From contig NZ_CP036261.1 of NCBI RefSeq assembly GCF_007741475.1, forward strand, positions 6,201,798 through 6,265,797: a DNA stretch of 64,000 nucleotides. The letters are read 5' to 3'. Positions within the stretch are counted from its first letter, which is position 1, and each line of letters starts with the position of its first letter. Positions 37,827 through 46,077 of the stretch are shown here, piece by piece. Made by a program: the position numbers and the translations under genes. The notes below the pieces were generated by a model. That model had not been told where the DNA came from. It ran no database searches and saw nothing but the letters and a program-made list of their open reading frames with translations. This DNA comes from Rosistilla ulvae (lineage in GTDB: Bacteria; Planctomycetota; Planctomycetia; Pirellulales; Pirellulaceae).

Positions 37827-38261
37827 CTACTGGGCTGTTTCTCGCGACATCTTTAAAGCGCGTTGGACGTTTTTGCCTTTAAAAAACAGCGACGCGCCAA
37901 ACGCGTTCTTTTCGATCGGCACGGTGATGTCGACTGTCAGGTTGGCGGAATTGCTGGTGATGTTGGTCGGATTTACTTTGATGTTCGCGTTGGTGATTCC
38001 GATCGTCGACAGAATCTCGGTTGCCTTGGCGCGAACTTCGTTGCTCGTCGCCCCGGGAACGATCCCGGTGCGAGCGGCTTCGTAGACGGCGTTATCGACC
38101 GTGTGCCGAATCATTGCGACGCGGCAGAATTCAAACGAAGCGAAGAAGAACGCGATCGCGATCCCTGCGGTCAGGGCAAACTCGACAGCTACCGCACCGC
38201 GACGCGAGCGTGCGCTGCGGGAAGCGATCGGTTGGCGTCGGCTGGAGTGTTTGTTTGTCAT
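37827..38261 (-). CDS. TadE-like pseudopilin
   Basis: 144 residues. The motif RRGAVAVEFALTAGIAIAFFFASFEFCR is the TadE/TadF prepilin-type segment, with a Glu at position +5-like after the Gly-Ala processing region and a hydrophobic helix. The rest is a beta-rich periplasmic domain. It is the last gene of a minus-strand operon with a VWA-containing TadG-like protein 2 bp upstream and another TadE-like gene before that. Such proteins help assemble Flp/Tad pili or planctomycete surface structures. Confidence 0.88.
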   Translation of the reverse strand: MTNKHSSRRQPIASRSARSRRGAVAVEFALTAGIAIAFFFASFEFCRVAMIRHTVDNAVYEAARTGIVPGATSNEVRAKATEILSTIGITNANIKVNPTNITSNSANLTVDITVPIEKNAFGASLFFKGKNVQRALKMSRETAQ

Positions 38262-38263
38262 GG

Positions 38264-39316
38264 CTATTTCGTGATCAGGGTGCTAAGGGTGAGCGCGATT
38301 TCGCGATAGATCGCGATTAATTGAGCACCGTTGTCGGCATGGAAATGCTTGCCGCGACCGGTGGTTGCGATTCGTTTCATCCGCGTGATGTCCGCCCCGG
38401 CGCCAAATGTAATGGTGTGGATGAAGACACCCTGTGTCGCAAGGATTTGAGCATCGGTCTGTGGATCGCGTCCGGCGTTGTGGATACCGTCGGTCATCAC
38501 GATCATCGTTCGTTCGACAAAGTCGGTGTTGCGTCCTCCGCTGAGGATTGCTCCCCCGACACTCATCCCCGCCGAGATGCTGGTCGATCCGGAAAATCGC
38601 ATCGAATTCATGGCGGTGGTGATCTGTCCCAAGGAGGTCGTCAGCGCGACGTCGGCGGTGGCGGAACTAGAGTAGGAGGCGAGCCCGACGACTTCTTCCA
38701 CTGGAGTTCCCGATAGCGTGTTGACGAAGATGTTGATTGCGTTTTTAAGGTCGGTTGCTTTTTGGCCAAACATCGAACCGCTGCGGTCGACGACCAGCAC
38801 GACGTCCCGTTCCAAAAACGTTGCGGTGGCTTCCTGTTGGGGTTGGAAATCTTCGACGCCGAAGATGCCACCAAACAACAGCTTGACGCTCCCCGATGCC
38901 GATCCGCTGGATCGGTCGCCGAGAATCTGAATACTGTTGATCGGAGTCCCCGAGGTCTGGAAGATGAATTTGCCGCTCTGTGGGTCGGCGACGGAGCGAC
39001 CGAATTTGATGTCCGCGTTATTCAGCAGCAAGGGTTTTCCAGCAACCAAGTTCTGGCTGGCAATCGCTTTCGCCTGGCGTCTCGCATCTGCTCGGCTCTG
39101 GGTCGCCGAGAGTTCCTGGGCCGCAGCTTTTGCGGCGGCATCGGTTGCCGAACGCAGCTGAGTGCGGGTCAGGTGCATGTGGGCCAAATCGATCGAAAAT
39201 ACGACCGTCGCCAGGAATGCAATCATCAGCACCGCGACAAATACCATCATCGCACCGCGGCGATGTTGGGCTGGTGTCTGGCGTCGGCGAACCGATTGTT
39301 GAGTCTGTTGCGTCAT
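38264..39316 (-). CDS. TadG-like protein with von Willebrand A domain
   Basis: 350 residues. The N-terminal prepilin-like RRGAMMVFVAVLMIAFLATVVF segment (TadE/TadG type) is followed by a Flp-linked region and a VWA domain starting ~171. The MIDAS motif is DRSGS (Asp177), with Thr and Asp further on (SGSTSISAGM, MTDGIHNAG), so metal-ion-dependent adhesion is possible. It starts 44 bp after the preceding TadE and stops 2 bp before the next. A surface or pilus-associated role is inferred. Confidence 0.9.
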   Translation of the reverse strand: MTQQTQQSVRRRQTPAQHRRGAMMVFVAVLMIAFLATVVFSIDLAHMHLTRTQLRSATDAAAKAAAQELSATQSRADARRQAKAIASQNLVAGKPLLLNNADIKFGRSVADPQSGKFIFQTSGTPINSIQILGDRSSGSASGSVKLLFGGIFGVEDFQPQQEATATFLERDVVLVVDRSGSMFGQKATDLKNAINIFVNTLSGTPVEEVVGLASYSSSATADVALTTSLGQITTAMNSMRFSGSTSISAGMSVGGAILSGGRNTDFVERTMIVMTDGIHNAGRDPQTDAQILATQGVFIHTITFGAGADITRMKRIATTGRGKHFHADNGAQLIAIYREIALTLSTLITK

Positions 39317-39360
39317 ACTTTAAATCCTTGCAGTGTTGGCGTGGCCCGCGGAATGGATGT

Positions 39361-39777
39361 CTACTCTTTCACCATCACGACTTGCGCCGTGATCGTTTTG
39401 TCGGCGATGAACTTCCCCAATACCTGACTGTTCGGCTGGGTAGGTGCAGAGACCGAGACCGTGATCAATTCACCACGATTTGCGTTGGTAATGTCTGTTG
39501 GTGAAAAGACAATATTTGATTGCTTGACCTTGCGGGCCGTCAGAATCGAATTCCCACTGGCTTTGGAACCCGCGGTGGTCGATCCAACTCGGATCGCTTC
39601 ACGGGCCGCTTCATAGGCTGAAATGCTGAGTGTTTGCTTCAGGAAAATCCGACTAGCGGCTTCGATTGTGCCAAACACCAGCAGCGCTAGCAGCGGTAGA
39701 CAGACGGCAAATTCGACAATGGCGGTACCACGCCGTGATTTTGCATGCGGTCGGCGGACGGGGGACTGTTGGATCAT
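39361..39777 (-). CDS. TadE-like pseudopilin
   Basis: 138 residues. The N-terminal RRGTAIVEFAVCLPLLALLVFGTIEAASRIFL is the class-defining TadE segment, with the conserved Glu. The remainder is a beta-rich domain ending in a conserved DKTITAQVVMVKE tail. It belongs to the operon 40302 to 37827, paired with a second TadE and the VWA protein. It presumably forms a minor pilin. Confidence 0.88.
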   Translation of the reverse strand: MIQQSPVRRPHAKSRRGTAIVEFAVCLPLLALLVFGTIEAASRIFLKQTLSISAYEAAREAIRVGSTTAGSKASGNSILTARKVKQSNIVFSPTDITNANRGELITVSVSAPTQPNSQVLGKFIADKTITAQVVMVKE

Positions 39778-39792
39778 CGTAGGGGTGCCTTG

Positions 39793-40302
39793 TTAAACAC
39801 TTACGGGTGATTCGGATTCAATTTCAGTTGCCGAAACCTGTGTCTCGGACTGATCAGGGTGTGTCGGCTGTGTCGCGGAAGCCAGTTGCTGTTTCTGGTG
39901 TCGCGCCAAGACCAGGTTGAAGTCGGCAGCGAGGTCTTGCAGGAAGTCTCCTTTGCGGAAACTGATCGGTTTGACGTGAGAGCCCTCGGCAACCGCTTCC
40001 ATCGCCCGACGCAAACGTTGAATTGGCCCTGCAAACCGGTTGCTCAACCGCATCGTGTCACGCAAGAAAATCGGCAGCATCGCTGCTGAAATAATCAGGA
40101 ACGGTGCGTAGCGTTGCAGAAACAAGCTGGCCGTTTCGCCCCACGTTGCGCCTGGTTCTTGTTCAAACAGCATCAACCAGATCATCAACGCAACGCTGTT
40201 GGCGACCATGAAGGAGGCCCAGTGAAACGTGATTCGCTTGAGAAGTGAGAGTTGTGTTTCTGGGTCGACGAAATTTGATTTTCGACGTGTAGTCTTGGAC
40301 AT
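39793..40302 (-). CDS. Membrane protein with two helices and HAMP-like segment
   Basis: 169 residues from the ATG at 40302. Two hydrophobic helices (ASFMVANSVALMIWLMLF and YAPFLIISAAMLPIFL) are followed by RLSNRFAGPIQRLRRAMEAVAEG, a HAMP-like connector, and a coil. It lacks any kinase, receiver or methyl-accepting domain. It is the first gene of the Tad-like operon (15 bp before the next). A signalling or scaffold role at the membrane is inferred only. Confidence 0.75.
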   Translation of the reverse strand: MSKTTRRKSNFVDPETQLSLLKRITFHWASFMVANSVALMIWLMLFEQEPGATWGETASLFLQRYAPFLIISAAMLPIFLRDTMRLSNRFAGPIQRLRRAMEAVAEGSHVKPISFRKGDFLQDLAADFNLVLARHQKQQLASATQPTHPDQSETQVSATEIESESPVSV

Positions 40303-40657
40303 GAGGTGACCTTCGGGAGATTGCTTCGAAGCGTTTAACGCCGTGCCAGGCTGCCGTGGTGGCGGTCCATCGGGCGAGGAGTATTGGATCGGTTCCGACG
40401 TGGAACCCTGTGTCGGTCGGATGAAGCCTAGCATTCATCTGGAAGTGGGGGCGCCATGGCGGAGACTTCAACCTTGATCATTTCGTGAAATCATCCAATG
40501 ATGCGATGCATTCGGGTCACAACGGTTGTATCGAACCGGTCGAGAAGGGCAGTTTTTCGGCCGGATCCGGGCTTGCCGTCATCTTCCATGGCGACATACT
40601 CTGGCGGCTGTGCATCGGCTAGACGAACCACCCTTATAAAACGACGAGAACAGCAGA

Positions 40658-41383
40658 ATGGACGTGGATCAAGAATCGGACGCTCCGAAATGGAAGCCGC
40701 TGGGGACGACCGAACGCCGTGTTTTGGGCGTGTTGATCGAAAAGGCGAAGACGACCCCCGATAACTATCCGATCACGCTCGCCTCGTTGACCGCCGGTTG
40801 CAATCAGAAGAGCAATCGCGCACCGCAGATGCAGCTGAACGACGACGATGTCGATCTGTCGCTGGATCGTTTGCGAAGCGTTGGTGTCGCGGTCGAAGTC
40901 CAGGGGAGCGGCCGCGTCCCCAAGTATCGCCACACCGCTTACGACTGGTTCGATGTCAAAGGACCCGAGATCGCGGTCCTGACCGAATTGATGCTCCGCG
41001 GCGAACAGACCGTTGGCGAATTGCGGACGCGGGCTTCGCGGATGGAACCGTTTCAAGATCTCGCGGCGCTGCAACCGGTTCTGCAGATGTTGCTAGACAA
41101 AAACTTAATCGTCGCGCTCACGCCGCCAGGCCGCGGTCAGTTGTTTACTCACAACCTCTACCCCGACGCCGATCTGGCCCATTTGAGAAAGAAGATCACC
41201 GGAGACAGCAGTTCGCCGTCGCCCCAGCCGGTTGCTGTCGCCTCGCAACCCGCGACGCCAGTTCCTGCTGCGGCTGCCGTCGCTCCGGCGAACGACGAAT
41301 TGCAATCGATGCGCGACGAGATCGCTCGGCTATCCGAAGAGGTCGCTCAGTTGAAGCAGCGACTCGACATCCTCGAATCGTAG
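40658..41383 (+). CDS. DUF480 (YceH-type) winged-helix protein
   Basis: 241 residues. The YceH family is marked by LGTTERRVLGVLIEKAKTTPD, YPITLASLTAGCNQKSNRAP, and later LTELMLRGEQTVGELRTRASRM, two tandem winged-helix domains. A Pro/Ala/Val linker (~190-210) and a short C-terminal coiled coil (LQSMRDEIARLSEEVAQLKQ) follow. Function is unknown in the family, though a regulatory role is often suggested. The gene is isolated between two leftward envelope genes. Confidence 0.93.
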   Translation: MDVDQESDAPKWKPLGTTERRVLGVLIEKAKTTPDNYPITLASLTAGCNQKSNRAPQMQLNDDDVDLSLDRLRSVGVAVEVQGSGRVPKYRHTAYDWFDVKGPEIAVLTELMLRGEQTVGELRTRASRMEPFQDLAALQPVLQMLLDKNLIVALTPPGRGQLFTHNLYPDADLAHLRKKITGDSSSPSPQPVAVASQPATPVPAAAAVAPANDELQSMRDEIARLSEEVAQLKQRLDILES

Positions 41384-41454
41384 TCCTGGCCGCGATCGAT
41401 CCGCCGCTGACGCCCGGTGAGCGTTCAGCGGCGGGAAACTGCCGGCGACGCGGA

Positions 41455-44400
41455 TCAATCGCGCGATCCGGGAGTGACTTTCAGCTTCAACTCTTTGTCG
41501 CCGCGTCGCACCGTAATCGGCACCTCTTCGCCAATCTTGAGCGCTTCGATGGCGTACGTGTAATCGTAGATGTTCTCGATTTTACGTCCGGCCAATTCGA
41601 TGATCAGGTCGCCGCCGCGGACTCCCGCCTTGGCTGCCGGTCCATTCTCCGAAGCTCCGCTCAGCATCACCCCTTTGACATCGCCGGCGGCGTAATCGGG
41701 GATCGTTCCCAGGTAGGCACGCATCTGTGCCCGGACCTGTTGCTGCGGCGCGGTGTGCTTGGTGTATTCGGGAGCGTCGTCGGCGGTTGCCAGCGAACGA
41801 GCGATCAGCCCCATCAGCCGCGCCGTCTGCGCTGCGCCTTCGTAATTTAAGGTGTCGGGCGTATCGCGCGGCGTGTGGTATTCGCTGTGCGATCCGGTGA
41901 ACGCCGACAAAATCGGAACGCCACGCATGTAGAAGGTGCTCGCATCGGTTGGCAGATAGGTATCCGTTTGCAATGTCAACGCGAGTCCGACCGGCGCGTT
42001 GCGACGCTCGATTTCGCCGTTCCAAACTGGCGAGGAACCGATCCCTTGCAGGACCAATTTTTCACGCAGCCGCCCGACCATGTCCATGTTCAAACAGGCA
42101 GCCATCGCGGGATACAGCGACAGCGGCGGATGACCTTCGGGGGCGGGGACTTGCGGATAGAGATCGTAGAACTTGTCGGCAAAGGCGTCGGAACCCAACA
42201 GCCCCAACTCTTCCCCCGACCACGCGGCTAACAAGATGTCTCGCTTGGCCGGCAGCTTGCCTCGACGTTGTAGATCGGTCAGGTATTGAGCGACTTCCAG
42301 CATCGCCGCGACGCCGCTGGCATTGTCGTCGGCACCAACATGAACTCCGTTGCGCTCATCGTCGCGAGCGAGGCTACTGCCCGAAGCACCGGTTCCCAGG
42401 TGATCGATGTGGGCACCGATCAAGATCGCTTGGTCGCTCGGGGCGTCGCCGACTTGCAAGCGGCCGATCACGTTGCGGCCGACTCGCTGTTGCTTTTGGA
42501 CGTCGATCTTGGCTGTCAACTTCGCTTCGCCGAGATCGAATCCCATCGCGGGCTCGCCCGAATCGAGTTCCTTTTGAAGTTCCGCCAGCTCCTCGCCGGC
42601 AGCTTTGACGATCTTCGCCGCCATCGCATCGGTGACGCTGATCACGCCCAGGCTGGTTCCCGACAGCGAGCCATCGAAACGCAATGGCACCAATTGTTCG
42701 CGGACCTTGCTGGTCGGACCGCTGACGACGATCAAGCCGCGGGCGCCGCGATCGCGAGCGACCATCGCCTTGAATCGCAGGCTGCTGTAGGCCGACCAGT
42801 GCTGTCGCTTTTCGGCGGAGATGTCGGCGGGCAGATGGCGGAAGACCATCACCCATTTGTCTTCGACATCCAGGTGGACGTAAGCGTCCTGAACGGGATG
42901 CTCCTCCGAGCCGGGAGCGACGACGCCGTAACCGGCGAAGACGATGTTGGCCGGTTCGAATTCGCCCGTTTTCGAAAACGCCAGCGGTTGCCAATCGGTT
43001 CCGACTTTAAACGACTCGTCACCTACGGTCAGCGAATTGCCTTCGCCCAGTTCGACGCCGGCTGTGAATTCAAAGTTCTGGAAGAAGCTGCCGTCGGCTC
43101 CGGCCGGTTTGACGCCCAGGTTTTCCAGATAGGCAGCGACGTAAGCGGTGGCCGCTTTTTCGCCCGGCGTGCCGGTCAAACGACCGCCCAGTTCGCGGCG
43201 GCACAGGTAATCGACGTGCCGCATGATGTCCGATGGTTTGAAGTCGGCGTGCGATTGGCTGGCAGCTTGGCGGCCAAGTTCCTCGGCATCTTGCGTGTCG
43301 ACGGTCTGCGATGCGTCGAGCCCCAGCAGCTTGCGAGCTCGCGCATCGTTCCAGGTGGCGGTGTAGATCTGCGTGTTGCCGCTGGCGGTGCGATTGGTCG
43401 ACCAGGAGAGCTGTTTGCCGTCGGGCGAGAAGACGGGCAGGCCATCAAATCCGTCGGTGTAGGTGACGCGAACCGGTTCGGATTTGCCAGCCGCATCGAT
43501 CAGATAGAGCTCGAAATTTCCAAACCCATGCAGGTTGGTCGTGAAGATCAGATAGTCGCCCGAGGGATGGTAATACGGGGCCCAGCTCATCGCTTTCATG
43601 TTGGTCAGCTGTTGCGGGGCAGATCCATCGATCCCGATCGTCATGACTTCGGCAGTGGCTCCGTTTTCGGAGAACCGCCGGAAACAGATCCGCTTGCCAT
43701 CGGGCGAGAAGAAGGGGCCGCCGTCGTATCCCAACGTATCGGTTAAGCGACGCACGTTCGATCCGTCGGCATTGGCGATGTAGAGGTCCATCATCGCAGC
43801 CGGGTCCAGCTTAAACAGCTTGGCCTCTTTCGGCGTCAGTTCCCTCTCGTACGCGACGCGGTTAGACGCGAAGACGATCTGTTTGCCGTCGGGCGAATAA
43901 CTGGCTTCGGCGTCGTAGCCCTCGGCATCGGTCAATTGCGTGTATTCTTCGGTTTCGCGATTCCACGCCATCAGCTCGTATTGCGGATCGTAATCCCAGC
44001 TGTAGCGTCGCTGTTTCCCCGATTCGCGGATCGCGATCTCTTCGTCTTGTTTCGTCTTGGCAGCGGGATCGTTTTGAGTCGATGAAAACAGGACGCGTTT
44101 CCCGTCGGGATGGATCCAGGCGCAAGTCGTCTTGCCCGTGCCGGGGGAGACGCGATCGAGATCACCCGTCTCGAGGTCTAAGAGATAGATTTGGTAGAAG
44201 GGATTTCCCGGTTCGCGTTCGCTCTGAAAGACCATTTGCGAGCCGTCGGCGCTGTAATAGCCCTCGCCCGAACGGCGGCCGCTGAAGGTCAGTTGCCGCG
44301 TGCCGGTCAACCACTCTGCCTCTTTGGCGGCCGCTTCCTTGGGATCCAGTTTTTCCTGGTCCGCCGTCGCCGCAGCGTGATGTGGCGAGGCGACGTCAGC

Positions 44401-44529
44401 CGTGGCAGCTGGTTTGCCGTCGGCCGGTTTTGTTTTGGCGGCGTCGGGATCATCGGCGATCGACAGGGTTGCTGGCGACAGCAGCAGGCTGGCCGCAAGC
44501 AGACCGGTAGCGTAGCGATGGAGGTGCAT
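41455..44529 (-). CDS. Exported TolB-like propeller / M28 aminopeptidase / PDZ protein
   Basis: 1024 residues. Signal peptide at the N-terminus (LLAASLLLSPATLSIADD), then ~90-420 a TolB/WD40-type beta-propeller with repeated SPDGKQ/xxxx-type blades (YSPDGKQIVFASNR, FSPDGKRICFRRF, FSPDGKQLSWSTNR). Next a PA-like insert and an M28 zinc peptidase: IGAHIDHLGTG, DDNASGVAAMLEVAQ, WSGEELGLLGS, NMDMVGR and the final His in FTGSHSEYHTP. The last ~90 residues are a PDZ domain (GVRGGDLIIELAGRKIENIY). Probably a periplasmic or surface aminopeptidase that binds substrate via its propeller. Confidence 0.93.
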   Translation of the reverse strand: MHLHRYATGLLAASLLLSPATLSIADDPDAAKTKPADGKPAATADVASPHHAAATADQEKLDPKEAAAKEAEWLTGTRQLTFSGRRSGEGYYSADGSQMVFQSEREPGNPFYQIYLLDLETGDLDRVSPGTGKTTCAWIHPDGKRVLFSSTQNDPAAKTKQDEEIAIRESGKQRRYSWDYDPQYELMAWNRETEEYTQLTDAEGYDAEASYSPDGKQIVFASNRVAYERELTPKEAKLFKLDPAAMMDLYIANADGSNVRRLTDTLGYDGGPFFSPDGKRICFRRFSENGATAEVMTIGIDGSAPQQLTNMKAMSWAPYYHPSGDYLIFTTNLHGFGNFELYLIDAAGKSEPVRVTYTDGFDGLPVFSPDGKQLSWSTNRTASGNTQIYTATWNDARARKLLGLDASQTVDTQDAEELGRQAASQSHADFKPSDIMRHVDYLCRRELGGRLTGTPGEKAATAYVAAYLENLGVKPAGADGSFFQNFEFTAGVELGEGNSLTVGDESFKVGTDWQPLAFSKTGEFEPANIVFAGYGVVAPGSEEHPVQDAYVHLDVEDKWVMVFRHLPADISAEKRQHWSAYSSLRFKAMVARDRGARGLIVVSGPTSKVREQLVPLRFDGSLSGTSLGVISVTDAMAAKIVKAAGEELAELQKELDSGEPAMGFDLGEAKLTAKIDVQKQQRVGRNVIGRLQVGDAPSDQAILIGAHIDHLGTGASGSSLARDDERNGVHVGADDNASGVAAMLEVAQYLTDLQRRGKLPAKRDILLAAWSGEELGLLGSDAFADKFYDLYPQVPAPEGHPPLSLYPAMAACLNMDMVGRLREKLVLQGIGSSPVWNGEIERRNAPVGLALTLQTDTYLPTDASTFYMRGVPILSAFTGSHSEYHTPRDTPDTLNYEGAAQTARLMGLIARSLATADDAPEYTKHTAPQQQVRAQMRAYLGTIPDYAAGDVKGVMLSGASENGPAAKAGVRGGDLIIELAGRKIENIYDYTYAIEALKIGEEVPITVRRGDKELKLKVTPGSRD

Positions 44530-44631
44530 ATTTCAGTCCTTCAAGAATGCGTTGGTGGGATCCGCCCCGTGCGGACGCTTCATTGTAGGCCGATCAGTCG
44601 CGGCGCGGGGAGGCGTGGGCCGCAGAGAGGG

Positions 44632-45522
44632 CTATTGCCCGGCGGCTTGTTGGATCTCGCCGTCGAGGGCTTCGATCAATGGATCGAAACGTGGGATATC
44701 GACGGCGTTGTTCCCTTGTTCGTGTTTGCGGAACAGGAACAGATAGGTCTCGTTTTGCGGACGGTAGCGATGGAAGAACAGCTGGTTCTTTTCGATCACT
44801 TTGTCGCGGAGAGACTTCGTTTTTGCAGCGGTGTAGTCGATCGCGGGGACTTCGGCTTGGTGCAGCAGTTCGCGGGCCAGTCGATCTCCCAGCTGCTGGT
44901 ATCCTTGTTCGGTCAGATGCAGGCCGTTATCGAAATCGGCGTCGGAGACCAACGGGGCCAGATCGATCAGCGGCAGCTTGCGCTCTTGAGCCGCTTGAGC
45001 GATCGTTTGGCGAACGCTTTGGTTGGCTGCGTCGTAATCGGTCGTTCGGACGCCAGGCATGTGAAACGGTTGCAGCAACACGACACGCACGCCCGCAGCG
45101 GCTTGGTCGTCCAACAGTCGATCCAGATCGGCGGAGAACTGTTCGGCAGCGGTCAATCCATTCAGAGCGGCTGCAAACCCATAGCCCAGGACGACGATCG
45201 TTGGCTTGGCGGCGGCAAGGTCTCGCTGCAAGCGGGCGTATCCATCCTGCGGACTACCGAACAGGGCGCGGGCTTCGGCGCGAGCGTTGTCGCCCGACCA
45301 ACCGAGATTGCGGACCGCCAGCTTTTGCTGGGGTGCAAGTGTTTGCAGGGCGGTTTCAAAATAGCCGTTCTGTTGCATCCGTTCGACCCACGTACCACCC
45401 ACCAACGCAACTCGGTCGGCCGAGCGAACGCTGGCGGCTTCGTCGGCAAACGTTTCGTTCGCGCAGAGGCAGTTAAAGCCAAGGAGAAGGGTGAGTAACT
45501 GGCAAGTGTATTTGAAGCGCAT
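44632..45522 (-). CDS. SGNH/GDSL-type hydrolase, exported
   Basis: 296 residues from the ATG at 45522, with a signal peptide (MRFKYTCQLLTLLLGFNCLCA). The esterase fold is suggested by VALVGGTWVERM (block I position, where the nucleophile Ser is not obvious: GGTW instead of GDS), VRNLGWSGDNARAE, VVLGYGFAAALNG and the Asp-x-x-His pair in DNGLHLTEQGYQQL. The missing Ser means activity is uncertain. It is 102 bp upstream of the propeller peptidase on the same strand. Confidence 0.75.
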   Translation of the reverse strand: MRFKYTCQLLTLLLGFNCLCANETFADEAASVRSADRVALVGGTWVERMQQNGYFETALQTLAPQQKLAVRNLGWSGDNARAEARALFGSPQDGYARLQRDLAAAKPTIVVLGYGFAAALNGLTAAEQFSADLDRLLDDQAAAGVRVVLLQPFHMPGVRTTDYDAANQSVRQTIAQAAQERKLPLIDLAPLVSDADFDNGLHLTEQGYQQLGDRLARELLHQAEVPAIDYTAAKTKSLRDKVIEKNQLFFHRYRPQNETYLFLFRKHEQGNNAVDIPRFDPLIEALDGEIQQAAGQ

Positions 45523-45639
45523 CTCGAGATTTTCCAGGGGCGTTGAATAGCAACAGTATAACGTGAGCCCCGGCGATGTGGCACTCGATATTTTGGGTGG
45601 CTCTGGGGAGGTTCGTTTTGCCAAGTTAGGCGGTTCAAG

Positions 45640-46077
45640 TTGTGAACGTCTTGCCGCTCACCTCGCAGTTTGAAAAATCGATTTTCCCTGATCGGCGACC
45701 CCAGTTTTGAATAGGTATCCGATTGTTGCGTGGCTGGCGATTTCGGGAGCGTACCAGCCCACAAGACGGCTGCGATCGAATGCGAATTGGCGACAGGGAG
45801 TGGGGGTGGTTCGCTGGACGGCCCGACTTCCAGCCTGTTAGAATCAGTCGTGGAAGGTGCCGGTATCCGTGCACCTTGGTGCCACGTTTTCCGAGAGTTT
45901 TGCCTGGGGCCGTTTGCGATTGTGTCGCCGGTTGTGGTCGCCACGCCAATGGCGTGGCCCAATCCGTGGGGTGCATGCAGATCGGGGTGCATTCTCGCGA
46001 GGGCGTGTGGGGAGTCCAGAGGAGTTGCGATTCAGCACGCTCCGGATGGCAATTAATCGAGGGGCTCATGAAAATTT
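45640..46077. other. Intergenic region, no gene seen
   Basis: Between the SGNH hydrolase and the hybrid kinase. Small frames on both strands lack resemblance to any family. It contains no clear terminator or promoter that I can define; it presumably holds the promoters of both flanking genes. Confidence 0.5.

Noticed and set aside
42286-43746. Long plus-strand reading frame (486 codons) opposite the propeller/M28 gene
   Set aside because: It is the antisense of a well-supported gene in GC-rich DNA; it has no family resemblance and no start context.
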